From: Penium margaritaceum | Taxonomy: Eukaryota; Streptophyta; Zygnematophyceae; Desmidiales; Peniaceae | Length of the DNA: 64,000 nt | Assembly (NCBI GenBank): GCA_023375785.1 | Contig: SZWC01004935.1 | Coordinates: 20,091-84,090 of the forward strand | Direction of reading: 5' to 3' | In this document: piece by piece, positions 12,531-22,989 of the stretch | Layout: each line of letters starts with the position of its first letter | Position numbering within the stretch: position 1 is the stretch's first letter | Notes under the pieces: generated by a model | What the model saw: only the letters and a program-made list of their open reading frames with translations | Databases searched by the model: none | Told to the model about the DNA's origin: nothing | Translations under genes and position numbers: made by a program

Positions 12531-13288
12531 TCATATGCATAGACGCATGGGGTAAGTAGCCAGTAGGCTAGCAAACCACTCCGCCACAGTGCGGACGTAT
12601 TCGGCCTCATGTACGGTGAGCATGCGACGCTGACGATCACTCTCAATCTCCATGCCCAAGAAGACGTAGGCAGGGCCAAGATCCTTCATCTTGTACTCAA
12701 ACTGGAGGAGGTCCTTCACAGCCTGGACAGCCTAGGGATCCTGTGAGGCGCTCAACAGATCACCCACATTGACCATGATGGCAACGAAGGGTGTCACAGG
12801 GTCACTAAAGAAGAAAGCATGGTCAAATGGACTCCCAGGGTAGCCACCGTGCTCAAGGATGACATAAGTATTCAGGTTCCAGTAGCACAAGAACTGCTTT
12901 AACCTCTACAATGCCTTACAAAGGTGTGGCCAGTACCATCGTCAACGCTAGGAGGCTGAGCTACATGGATCTCCTCATCAAGGCAATCATGCACGAATGC
13001 TTTGTTGAAGTCCATTTGATGCAATTCCTGGTCGTGCTGGGCCACTTGACTCTGTAGTGCCTTGGCAGTGATGTACTTCTCCACAAAGGAAAAGGTGACA
13101 TCAAAGTCCATACCAGACACTTGGGAGAATCCCTTTGTCATCAAGTGAGTCTTGTTGCTCTCACTGCCACCGTCCGGCTTGCGCTTGCGCCTGTACACCC
13201 AAAGTACAGCGATGGCCTTGCAACCAGGAGGAAGATCCACTTTCTCGTGAACACCATGCTCTGTGATGGAATCGAGCTTTTTGTGCAT
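12531..13288 (-). pseudogene. Copia C reverse transcriptase, broken
   Basis: Minus strand from 13288: AIAVLWVYRRKRKPDGG (family: IGxKWVFKxKxxxDG), GFSQVSGMDFDVTFSFV (family: GYxQxxGxDYxETFAPV), HDQELHQMDFNKAFVHDCL (family: ELHQMDVKxAFLxGxL), then after a frame break MKDLGPAYVFLGMEIESDR at 12531-12719. The YVDD region falls in a degraded stretch near 12770. The N-terminal half is also present as a second identical copy across the n at 13355, which is probably an assembly artefact. Confidence 0.72.
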
Positions 13289-13703
13289 AGCCTGCTCCTA
13301 GAGGGCTGAATCAGGAGTGGAGGACGCCTGGCAGACTATGTCCGGATCAGGCGGNAAGTCCATTTGATGCAATTCCTGGTCGTGCTGGGCCACTTGACTC
13401 TGTAGTGCCTTGGCAGTGATGTACTTCTCCACAAAGGAAAAGGTGACATCAAAGTCCATACCAGACACTTGGGAGAATCCCTTTGTCATCAAGTGAGTCT
13501 TGTTGCTCTCACTGCCACCGTCCGGCTTGCGCTTGCGCCTGTACACCCAAAGTACAGCGATGGCCTTGCAACCAGGAGGAAGATCCACTTTCTCGTGAAC
13601 ACCATGCTCTGTGATGGAATCGAGCTTTTTGTGCATAGCCTGCTCCTAGAGGGCTGAATCAGGAGTGGAGGACGCCTGGCAGACTATGTCCGGATCAGGC
13701 GGG
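13008..13703. repeat. 348-bp exact duplication around a single n (likely assembly join)
   Basis: Sequence 13008-13354 is repeated at 13356-13702 with no difference that I can see, separated by the n at 13355. The duplicated block contains the reverse transcriptase N-terminus. A real tandem duplication of this age would have diverged, so two overlapping contig ends placed side by side is the simplest reading. Confidence 0.8.
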
Positions 13704-14928
13704 AGTTCCGTGGTACCCTGAGAGGTCACTGCAGTGGTGACAGAGGCGACACATGCAAAACAACCAGACTCAGCAGCCCCAACAGCATAGAAAACATCCG
13801 CAATCATAGAATAGCCGAGTGCAGAGTTTAGCTGGACAATAGCGGCAGACAATCCAAATGTATCTAGACCAGTGTCAGGAGGAGCCAGCACATGGACTAG
13901 AAGAGAAGGACTGGTAGGTCATGAAGGGTTAAGGCAATGGAAAGAGGGAGCAGCATGGGAGTGCGACTGCAAAGGCCTGATGGCCACGAGGAGCCCGAAA
14001 GAAGGGAGGAGGGTCATATGAGGGCAAGGGTGCGACAGGTTCTGTAGCCAAGGTTATCCGTAGAGGATCAGCCAATGCTACACGAGAAGTAGTCGCAGGT
14101 GGTGAGAGGAACATATATGGGAGATATAGACAGAGAGAAGATATTCTCCACAAGGCCTCTAGGTCCACGAGCCATCTAGGCCCACAAGCATCCCTCAACG
14201 TGAGAGGCAAGTACAAGAGAAGAGACCTGGTCAAGAAAGTTGCAACCAAACTTGAATTCGAAAAACATAGCGTCACAGGATTTAGTGACACAATCACAAT
14301 CAGCATCCAAAATGTGACACGTCTTGTACTGAGGAGAGATACCAAGGATCAAACAGATGCGGCCACGATGAAAGAGCTTCTCATCATGTTGGTCCTCAGG
14401 GAGCTAGACACACGCATCGATCCCCCAAATACGAGCACAAAGTAAGTCGGCGCGACAACTGAAACAGCACAAGTAGGGTGTTACATGGTGTGTAAGCGGA
14501 CAATGAGGAGCCTGGTACCACACCCATGTCATGTACTTCATGGCCTCACAAGCAAAGGCTTCATAAAGACCAGACTCAACCAGCATGGTGCAGACACCAT
14601 ATGCCACGGTGAGGTTTCAACAATCTGAGACACCATTTTGTTGTAGGATGTATAGTGTAGACAAATCAAAGCAGACACCAAGCGACATAAGAAAGAGAAG
14701 GTTGGGGTGTATGAACTCACCACCATGATCAGAGAAAAGTACATGTAGCTTGCGTTGACAGGCATGCTTTCCTTGGACAAGCCAAGACTCTTCAAGTGCA
14801 TTGGCTAAATCCGGCGGAAACCAGAGTAGGCATCACTGAGACAAAGGACGTAACGACTACCATTGAGAAATCCAACTGGAAATGGTCCCATTACGCCATC
14901 ATGAATGAGAGAATGTGGCTCGTGGGAG
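13704..14928 (-). pseudogene. Copia C integrase and linker, broken
   Basis: Minus strand, from 14928: GVMGPFPVGFLNGSRYV (start of the integrase core; the HSD containing the first catalytic Asp is HDG here), SDHGGEF (second Asp segment), then a form of QQNGVSxxxN with the Glu position lost, AYGVCTMLVESGLYEAFACE and the DAMFFEFKF segment. The linker from about 14050 to 13704 has no fixed domain, as in related elements. Frameshifts and stops throughout. Confidence 0.68.
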
Positions 14929-14936
14929 TGTGACTC

Positions 14937-17900
14937 TAAGGCTGCACATGGTTCCTATCCGCGGATACTGAGGTGGATCCAGATATGTAGGACGGATCCA
15001 CAGACTGGATCCGGAACCGAGATGATGGATCCTCATATCCGCGGATCCGTGTATTCATGGATCCTAGATCCGGATCTTTGGTTCCATGATGCAGATCCAC
15101 CTTGTAGCGTATGGTTTTTTCAACACTTGTTACTCTACCATGCATTATGTAAAAATCACCATGTGTAGACATTGTCAAAAACAATGAGTTATATGTCATC
15201 CCTACTGGTAAGCCTAAGCCAAAGTTTTGGATGCATACACTCATGGAATGGAGCACACACTGAGTCTTCCATTGTTCAAAAACAGTGACATACATGTTAG
15301 CCCTAATGTTAAGCCTTAGTCTTACCACCCACACCCCCCTCCCCACCCTCTCATGCTCCCTCACCCTCCTCCCCATCTGCAACCACATCTGCAGTCCCAT
15401 ATGTACCATCCTCTACACCATCATCTGCCCCCTCATCTTCACTCTCTTCTTCTCCCGGCAACTCCTCAAAAGCAGGACCTGCACAACGATGTTCATTGAC
15501 CCAAGGTTTTCTGGCCTCTAATTCTGGGGCAACCTCCCCAGTCGGTGAGACCGGGAAATCCAGCAAAGTTGAAGCATTGATCCATGACTTGAGGAGCATT
15601 AGGTTCTTCACTGTGAGGTTGACGAGCAACTGACGGAAGTCAGTGATGATGTGGCATCCAAGGGAGAAAAGACGCTCTGATGGAGTTCTCGTCGCTGGGA
15701 CTGCAAGGTGTTCAAGGGCTGTGAGGTGGAAAGTAGGATACTTTGTCTTGTACTTGCGCAGGTAGTGCAGGATCTTGCAATTCTTGGTTTCTTCCCATCC
15801 TTGGCCCAGTTGTCCACCTCTACCTGCAGAGTGGAGAGAGCAGTCTGCACCTGTGTGGAGGCCTCTATTTCTGCAAACATGGCGGCCCCCACGTCTTCCA
15901 GCACAGCCTCCATAACATCTCCCTCACTCTGGATCTTGGAGCTTCGGCGTGGCTGCGTTGTAGGCATTCCTGCCGCCACTGGCGTTGCCGCTGCAGCATG
16001 GATACAACTCAAAAGACTTTTTCAAAGCTAAACTGTAATGAAAGAAGTATTCTGAAAAACCTGAAGCAACTGTTGTCGTACTGGAGGCGGCTGCACTGGC
16101 TGGCTCTGTTGCCGAGGACGTCCAACGTTGTTGATGGCTGAGGTGATGACGTTGGTCACGCCAATCTCTGCTGCAGCCTCATCCGCAGCCTGGCACAGCT
16201 GCACCCGCTCGTCGTAGCCCCTCAACAGCTCCACGAATTTCACCTGGAGCTTAGCATGTCATGCAACGCTGACCTTTGGATGCACCTTGGTGTAGAAGCG
16301 AAGCCTGAAACGCTGATCCAGGGCAGTGGCCAGCACGTGGCGGTCCGTACACAGCTTGGAATATTTGTCAAGCTTGGCAACGCTAGCTGCCATGCCTGTC
16401 TTAAGCTCCAGGAGAAACTGCTCCTTGAAGTCCAGCCAGCCCGCAGCTCCAAGAATCTTGCTATTGCGCTCTGCAGCCACAGCCTCCACAATCCAGGCCT
16501 GCATCTTGTCAAGCTTTGAAGAGTAGAATGGGATGACCAGCGACAGGGTGGGATAGGAGGAGCCGGAGATGTCCTCCGTGAAGCCCTTGTAGGGCTTCAG
16601 GATCACCTTCACCAGCGCGAAGAGCTCCCAGTCCTCATACGTGGGCTTAAGGTGTGCGCCGTCCCTGCCATAGCCATCCAGCCACGATTCAAGCACAGAC
16701 GTCACAGCAATGACGCGCTCACTCATGTCAAAGGCACTGTTCCACCGGGTCTCCATGTCCAGGTGGAGAGAATTCTACTGGAGCCCTGCTGCTTCAAGGG
16801 CCGCCTGCAAGGAATCCTTGTGGGTTGGAGTCCACACGACAAAGATGACAATGGCGTGGACCTGCTAGATGATCTGCATCACTCGAGGCTGTTTCAGCAG
16901 GTCACCAACGGCCAGGTTCATGACATGGCCGAGGCAACGGATGTGCCCGGCCTTGTCGAAGCTCTCATTGCTGAGAACCATGAAGTTGTCCACCATGGAG
17001 ACATTGGTGGAATCGTTGTCCTTGGTAATGCAGAAAATCCTGTCCCACAATGACCACTGTTGCAAGAACATCTTCAGCAGCAAGAAGATGCTCTCGGCTG
17101 TAGCGCCACCCTTGATTTCTGGGAAGGCAAGGGCCATGGCGTGCACGTTGTAGCCCTTGTCGATCCAGTGCGCGGTGACAGCCAAGTGTTTCCCATTTTC
17201 TTCCGCCTTCCACCTGTCGTTGGTGAAGGAGATGGAGGACTTCACGTCCAGTAGTTGCTTCTTGATACATGCGCGGTAGGCTCGGGCACCAATCTTGATG
17301 TCGTAGGCCATGGTCATGCGGCCTGGAACTGCTGCAGCAGGGTTGCAGTGGGCAAAAGGCCCGTGCGAGCCAGTAACTCTCCATGGATAAGAACAAAAGG
17401 TTCTTGTCTATGGCATGCTTCCACAGCAGGCTGTGGAAGAACTTGCAGTTGAAGACATAGCTAATTCCCACAGTTCCACACGCAATCGGGAAGTCCTCGG
17501 GTTTTCTCCCACCGCCCGTGTACCCTCATCAGCTGCAGCCACTGCATTTCTGGCTTCCTGGAGCTTCGTGGCTGCAAACAAGGTTTTCAGATGGCACCAC
17601 TTGTCCCAGTGGATGAGGCGCAGGTGTTTCCACAGGACCCCAGTGGTTCCATTCTTTGCGGAGAGAGTGACAGGCTTGGCAGGGTTCTTGGTGCAGTGCA
17701 GACAAATGGTTCGGCTGGTTCCACCATCCATCTTCTTAAACAAGCTCCAGATGAAGGAATCGTTCCCACGATGCTTGCGCTTGTCTCCAATAGTGGCGTC
17801 ATCCTCGTCCTCCCCATCTTCGTCCTCGTCCTCTTCATGGAGCTGTTTGGGGTCCTCGGGTGGGGAGGTGTTGGTATCGGCCATGGTGAGAGTGGCGTGG

Positions 17901-18536
17901 GATGGAGACAAACTAGTGGAGGGGAGTAACAACTGACACTACTGCTAAATTTCGTCCAAGGATGATGTTGCCCGAGGCTAGGCACCAGCGATGTAACATC
18001 GCCAATGCCTAGCATCGGGCTGTGATGTATGTGGACTGAGCTGCATGCATAAATGCAGCCGTAGATTTAAGACGATGGTGTCCACGTTTGCATCGAAGGG
18101 TAGGGTTACAGTCGCTGATTTCTTTTCGTAAGGATGTGGTAGGTCTGGTGAAATTCATTGGATAGCTCACCAGCAGAAATGAGACACGTCATTCCAGCGT
18201 GGACGACACAAGACAGGTTTGGCCTTTTATAATGCTGGCAAACCTGTCAACTACAGGTTTGGAGATATCTCCGGCCACGTCCATGTTCACTGGCAAATCG
18301 CCAAATTTGAATTTTAGAGTTCAAATGTGCGAGTTCCTTGGATCCATGAGAGACATGAGGAAGACCTCTCGTGGGGTTTACCTGTCCATCCCCCAGCCCC
18401 GGTCCCCCGAAGGATCCATTTAGGATCCGGAGATGCAAAACGGATCCAACAACCTGGATCCGGAACCGCAAATCCGGTTCCGGATCCGGTATCCGTGGGT
18501 AGTTACCGCAGATCCCAGGATCTTTGTGCAGCCTTA
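14937..18536 (-). mobile_element. Complete hAT DNA transposon, 3.6 kb
   Basis: Terminal inverted repeats TAAGGCTGCACA (14937-14948 and, inverted, 18525-18536) are bordered by the 8-bp duplication TGTGACTC. Inside each end, 14960-15095 and 18405-18520, sit clusters of GGATCC/ATCCGG/ATCCGCGGAT words in both orientations, the sub-terminal repeats that hAT transposases bind. The minus strand carries a transposase gene (17884-15351). The element sits in the integrase start of copia C and so is younger than C. Its transposase has nonsense codons, but the intact ends could still be mobilised by an active relative. Confidence 0.92.
15351..17884 (-). pseudogene. hAT transposase, disrupted
   Basis: Probable start at 17884 (MADTNTSPPED). 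Order on the minus strand: an acidic N-terminus; a BED-type zinc finger (about 17770-17600: CLHC, then HLRLIH); a central region with SSISFTNDRWK (the family's TxDxWTS), ITKDNDSTNVSMV (ITxDNAxN) and HIRCLGHVMNLAV (RCxAHxLNL); the helical insertion (METRWNSAFDMSERVI at 16756, family: T.RWNSTYxML); and a C-terminal hATC dimerisation segment (PATRTPSERLFS..LLVNLTVKNLMLLKSW at about 15700-15585). Two TAG codons interrupt the frame at about 16862 and 16781, and frame changes occur near 17470-17330 and in 16240-15620. Some could be introns rather than damage. Full-length family members run 600-800 residues, which fits the gene span. Confidence 0.82.
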
Positions 18537-18544
18537 TGTGACTC

Positions 18545-19200
18545 AGACACGGGAAACAGGACGGTGCATATTGCCTTACACGCAGTCCGAGAAATCAGCA
18601 GTGCAAGGTGTATAGAAGGTGGTGGCATCCAAACCATCGGCAGGCTGATGACAAAGCAGGCTGTGTATGGCAGCGGTGTGCACATGGCAGAAGCATTGAT
18701 GGAACAAGCGAGCATGTTCACGACAGTATCTGTAGCCGCGGTCGGAGTGGGTCCAAAAAATAGAACGTGTTACAGTTTTTCATACCAAATACCACGAAGA
18801 ACAATGTGTACATAAGACTGGAGAGAGAGACAATGCCAACACTATGAGACACAACAAAATCTATACCCTGATCATTGAGGATCGTACTGGACAGCAGACC
18901 AACCTCGAGTGCAGGCATGTACAGCACATCACACAGAAACAGATTGTCTCCAAGGCCAATGAAACGTGCAATGCCAACACCCTGGACTGGTAGCATCTGT
19001 CCTGATCCAATACGAACAAACTGAACATCACCGACAGGTCCCAACGACACAATTTCAAGAAGCAACGATGTCCTGTGACAAGTGGCTCCATAACAAATAA
19101 TCCAGAATCCACGTGACACATGTGCAAATGACATGACGTGACATGACATGCAGCAATGCTGCCAGTGAAACCAGAAGATAATAGTGCATGACCGAAGCAA
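18545..19200 (-). pseudogene. Copia C protease and GAG-pre-integrase remnant
   Basis: Minus strand: FWIICYGATCHRTS matches the copia aspartic protease site WIIDSGATHHM with the catalytic Asp changed to Cys, followed by SLGPVGDVQFVRIGSGQMLPVQGVG and DVLYMPALEVGLLSS, the conserved second half of the domain. The 18545 end joins the integrase across the hAT insertion. Dead protease. Confidence 0.72.
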
Positions 19201-19790
19201 GATGCTAAGCGAAGGGGGTAAGAGACATGCTACTAGTCCTCAATCCATTCACCATCAAGGACCAGACTATCCAACAACGCTTCCCAAAGGGCTCCATCCG
19301 GCTTGCAATGGTGACCTCCAGATCCAATGGTCAAAATCACACCACAAGAGATGGCTGGAGGTAGAGGCTAATGAGGCCAATGTGCAGGGGTAGAACCTAT
19401 GCACGTACCTAACGGTGCAAATGTAGGGTGCCACGAGGAGAAGGGAACATCTGGAAATTAAGGGCGAGAGCCCCCCTAGATGACCGAGGAAGACCTTATG
19501 TCCAACGTGCCAGACCCTGAGATGGATGCTAAAGAAAAGGAAGGGAATGCTTGGGGAGCAGGTGCATGAAGCCATAAAGGAAGTGTGTAGAATGGTGAGG
19601 GTGGCCCATAAAATGATGGGACCCAGTGGGGTGGCATCCATGCCATCCTGGATGGAGGTGTCGCTGGCGATATCACGCTGTCAAGATTGGAAAGCTCATA
19701 GGAGAGAAAGAATCAAATAATGATGGGAGAACCTGAGAATGGTCTCCCATGATGCCAGGAAAAATCCTCGAGCACCGAGGTCTCAACCGG
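19201..19790. other. Unassigned junction between copia C and copia D
   Basis: The stretch lies between the protease of C and the truncated RNase H start of D. The minus frame 19641-19267 is open but resembles nothing I know. It may be the poorly conserved gag-protease linker of C. D lacks its RNase H C-terminus and 3' LTR and C lacks gag, so a deletion fused the two elements here. Confidence 0.4.
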
Positions 19791-20870
19791 GACACTGAGA
19801 GAATTGAGCCATTAGGTCCACGACAAAGGCAATGTCCAGTCGTGTGGTGGTGGCGAGGAACATGAGTGACCCAATGACATGAAGAAAGGTGGTCACATCA
19901 ATACTTACACCCACTGTGTCAACGTCAAGAGCTTTTAGCTTGATCTGGCCGTCTGGGGTCATGGGAGTGGATGCCCTAGGGATGGTGGCAGAACATCCGC
20001 AAAACGCTCAGCTAATGTCTTCACGTAGGTTGCCTGATGCACACAGAGAATGCTGTGGGCACGGTCGTGCTCAATTTCCATGCCCAAAAACACCTGTGCA
20101 AGTCCAAGATCTTCCATCTTGTATGTTGACTGCAGCAGATCCTTCACTTGCTGGACATTGGCAAAGTCATCGGCTGCAATGAGCAGAACATCCACATAGA
20201 CGAGCACGATGACAACGGTGGTACCAATTGGGGTGAAGAAGAGAGCTAGATCTGCAGCGTTGCGTATCAAGCCATCCTTCAAGAGGGTGTGACTGATCTC
20301 TGTGTTCCAGCACCTGGACGACTGTTCGAGCCCATACAGGGCCTTCCGTAGTCTCCAGACACAACCAATGCCATCCTCAAAACCCTGGGGCTGGACCATG
20401 TAGAGCTCCTCCCCATCAAGAGCGCCATCCAAGAAGGCATTGCTCACGCCCATCTGGTGGAGCTCCCAGTTTTGTTGTGTGACCATGCCAAAGAGCACGT
20501 GACTGGTGGTGAAACGGTCAACCGGCGCAAAAACTTGGTCGAATTCTACTCGTGGTACCTGTGGAAAGCCTTTGGCGGTTGTCTGGGCTTTGTTCTTGTC
20601 CAGCGTGCCGTCCGGCTTCCACTTACGAAAAAAAACCCACTTTGCCCCAATGGCTTTACGGCCTAGGGGCAAGTCAACCAGCTCGTATACAGCATGCTCA
20701 TTAATGGCAGCCATTTCCTCCTTATAAGCAGCTTCCCACTGGGCAGTGTCAGGTGCAGCCCTAGCCTCACGGAGGCTCTGTGGTTCGGCTGCCTGCAAAG
20801 ATGGCCTGGTTTTCAAGGCCAGCTGGAGCACGCGACAACGAGACTGAGACAGCATGTCGATGCTCCTCAT
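19791..20870 (-). pseudogene. Copia D reverse transcriptase
   Basis: Open over 303 codons (20870-19959) and continuing in another frame to about 19791. Motifs: AIGAKWVFFRKWKPDG, GFPQVPRVEFDQVFAPVDR, NWELHQMGVSNAFLDGAL, LYGLEQSSRCWN, LVYVDVLLIAADD and MEDLGLAQVFLGMEIEHDR. The catalytic YVDD reads YVDV, and the HQMD aspartate reads Gly, so the enzyme is inactive in spite of the long open frame. After 19959 comes the start of RNase H (LMFLATTTRLDIAF) before the homology stops. Confidence 0.82.
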
Positions 20871-21699
20871 AAATCAGGGCATAACCTAATGTGGATCTGG
20901 GATGAAGGTCCGCTTTGACAAAGTCAAGGGCAGTCAGACCCAAAGCCTTCGTCCCTGGATCCCCACTCACCATAGTGTGAGAAGGGGGCGTGGGACCAAA
21001 GTCATTGGCCGGGGGTGGCCAAACAATGGCAAGATGCATTCTTGATGGAGGCACTGGGGTGCGGGACGAAGAAGACCACCAGAAGTATGTGAGTATATCA
21101 GACCAGCATTAGAGGAGTGGGTGTGCCGGGGTTGAGGAGGCAAGGACACGATGGGTCGCTCCACTAGAGTGACTGACGTAGGAAGAATCCTTGACTGGTC
21201 GACTGAGGCAATGACCAGAGGGATTGAAGGGGTCGCCTGGGTAGAGGAGTGCGCAATCAAAAAAGTGGACTTAGTTACCTGGCTGGCAGAGTCAACGGCC
21301 GAAGAAGTGAACTAAGACGCCTGGTCGGCGGAATCAGCGGCCAAAGAAGTGGACCCGGTTTTGAGGTCAGCAGTCTGAGGAACAGACTCAGATGGAGGTT
21401 TTGGTGCGGTGGAAGTGTCTGGTATGTGTGGGGGCGTAGGTGACTCAGTGGAACGAACCCTAGACACTGACGGACAAGGAGTGACATGGTACACTTGTGC
21501 CAAATCTCCCACACGCGGTGGGGACGACAGGCTTAGAAGGGTCCTGACACGTGCAAAGGGGAGATCACGTGAGAAAAGATCCTCAAATAACAAAGCATCA
21601 CGCGACTCGATGATGCGATGCCGGAGAGGGTCCCAGAACCTCCAGGCCTTCGACTGACGAGACACCCCGAGAAATGCATAGAGGCAACCACGGGGAGCC
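20871..21699 (-). pseudogene. Copia D integrase C-terminus and variable linker
   Basis: Minus frame 21851-21312 carries the integrase tail (KLAPRGCLYAFLGVSRQSKAWRFWDP, then ESRDALLFEDLF), followed by a Ser/Pro/Thr-rich linker and the segment GDPGTKALGLTALDFVKADLHP that recurs in copia A and E5 just before reverse transcriptase. The linker has no 36-bp minisatellite of the kind seen in A and E3. Confidence 0.7.
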
Positions 21700-22330
21700 A
21701 GCTTACCGTCCCGCTGGTCCTCCATAGCTAGATGCTGGTGACTCAACCACAGACGCGCGCAAGACGAAGATCTGCACGCTGTCCACACCAAGACTGGTAC
21801 AAAGTGACGGGATGAGGCAGGGGACCGTGGCGTACTCTGTTCCAGATCCAAGTAATGTACAACATGGCCTCAAAGAAGAAGCCCTCGGATAAACCAGACT
21901 CAATGCACATAGTGCGGACCGCATCAGCCATGGTGTGGTTCCAGCGCTCAGAGACACCGTTCTACTCCTGAGTGTAAGGCACAGACATCTCATGTCTAAC
22001 ACCACGGCTCCTCAGAAAAGCTCCCCCCTCAAGAACTCACCACCTCGGTTAGAACAGAAGCGGCAAATGGGACGACCACAATCGCTTTATGTGGTGAGGA
22101 GCCAATCACAAATTGCGACCGCTACGTTGCTCTCCTGCCAAAGGCAGAACACCCATAAAAAACGAGAGTAGTGGTCGGTGAGGATGAGAACATAGCAACC
22201 ACGCTCCGCAACATATTGGCAAGGGACCCATGAGGTCAGAATGGACTAGCTCAAGTGGGTGCAAGGCACGGGAAGAGGAAACAAGATAAGGTGACCTGTG
22301 CATCTTTCCCTTAGCGCATAGATGCATTTA
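21700..22330 (-). pseudogene. Copia D integrase core, broken
   Basis: Minus strand: KGKMHRSPYLVSSSRALHPL, then LVHSDLMGPLP with the first catalytic Asp intact; after frame breaks, MADAVRTMCIESGLSEGFFF and ITWIWNRVRHGPLPHPVT, the usual C-terminal half of the core. The middle (second Asp and Glu) is split over several frames with stops. Confidence 0.72.
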
Positions 22331-22395
22331 GTTTTGCAAGGTAACTGAAAGGTAGCTGGATCAAGGCCAAGGACAGGCTGCGTGTGAGGCATGCT

Positions 22396-22932
22396 CTAAA
22401 TGGCAGAGCTGTGTATGTGGCACAAGCGACGGTGGATGAGGTGAGTATATTGTGGGAACAGAGTGCTTAAGACAGAGACGTGCACCCCGTCCAAAAACGG
22501 GGGCGAGGACACGGAAGATAGACGAGTGACGTACCACAAGTCATCACGAGACTCTGCACACAACATCACACAACCAGAAGGATAAAGAGTAACTGTGCCG
22601 ACACCACGGAAGTGCAAGAAATCCATGCTCACGCGGTCGAGAGCAATGACGGACGGAAGGCTGACCTTAAAGCCAGGCACATACAGCAGATCAGTGACAT
22701 TGATGTCGCTAGATGGACACCGAAAACGAACGACACCAACACCATGAACAAGATGCACTTGACCAGATCCAGGTTGAACACTCTGGACATTGCCAACCGG
22801 GCCAAGCATACTGAATGCCTGACGACAAGACAACATATGATGCGTAGCGCTGGAGTCGATGATCCAAGTTCCATCTGAGTCACAGATAGATGCGGTAACG
22901 TTGCACTGAGCGACTAGACATGACGTTGGCAA
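22396..22932 (-). pseudogene. Copia D protease and GAG-pre-integrase domain
   Basis: A 178-codon minus frame: DGTWIIDSSATHHMLS is the active site with DSG changed to DSS; then LGPVGNVQSVQPGSGQ, VHGVGVVRF, DLLYVPGFKVSLPSVIALDR, and the GAG-pre-integrase segment LIHRRLCHIHSSAI. The glycine of the Asp-Ser/Thr-Gly triad is normally essential, so activity is doubtful. The frame is otherwise open. Confidence 0.8.
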
Positions 22933-22989
22933 TGGGCGCTGCGCATGAGACTGTGATGCGAAGTATGTCTGTCAATCATGAAGCCATGC

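Larger units (their letters stand above)
14929..18544. repeat. hAT target site duplication TGTGACTC
   Basis: The 8-bp sequence TGTGACTC lies directly outside both ends of the hAT element (14929-14936 and 18537-18544). Eight-bp duplications are the hallmark of hAT insertion. The perfect match shows that the two ends belong together and that no deletion has removed either end. Confidence 0.93.
11640..19200 (-). mobile_element. Ty1/copia retrotransposon C, old and broken, split by a hAT element
   Basis: On the minus strand the order is protease/GAG-pre-integrase (19200-18545), hAT insertion, integrase (14928-14200), linker, reverse transcriptase (13703-12531), RNase H (12480-11830). Integrase before reverse transcriptase is the copia order. 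Every domain is interrupted by stops and frameshifts. The gag region and 5' LTR are not recognisable; they may have been lost in a rearrangement that left D immediately to the right. Removing the hAT element and one 8-bp copy restores a continuous integrase start (..HDGVMGPFPVGFLNGSRYV..), which shows that C was there first. Confidence 0.75.
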
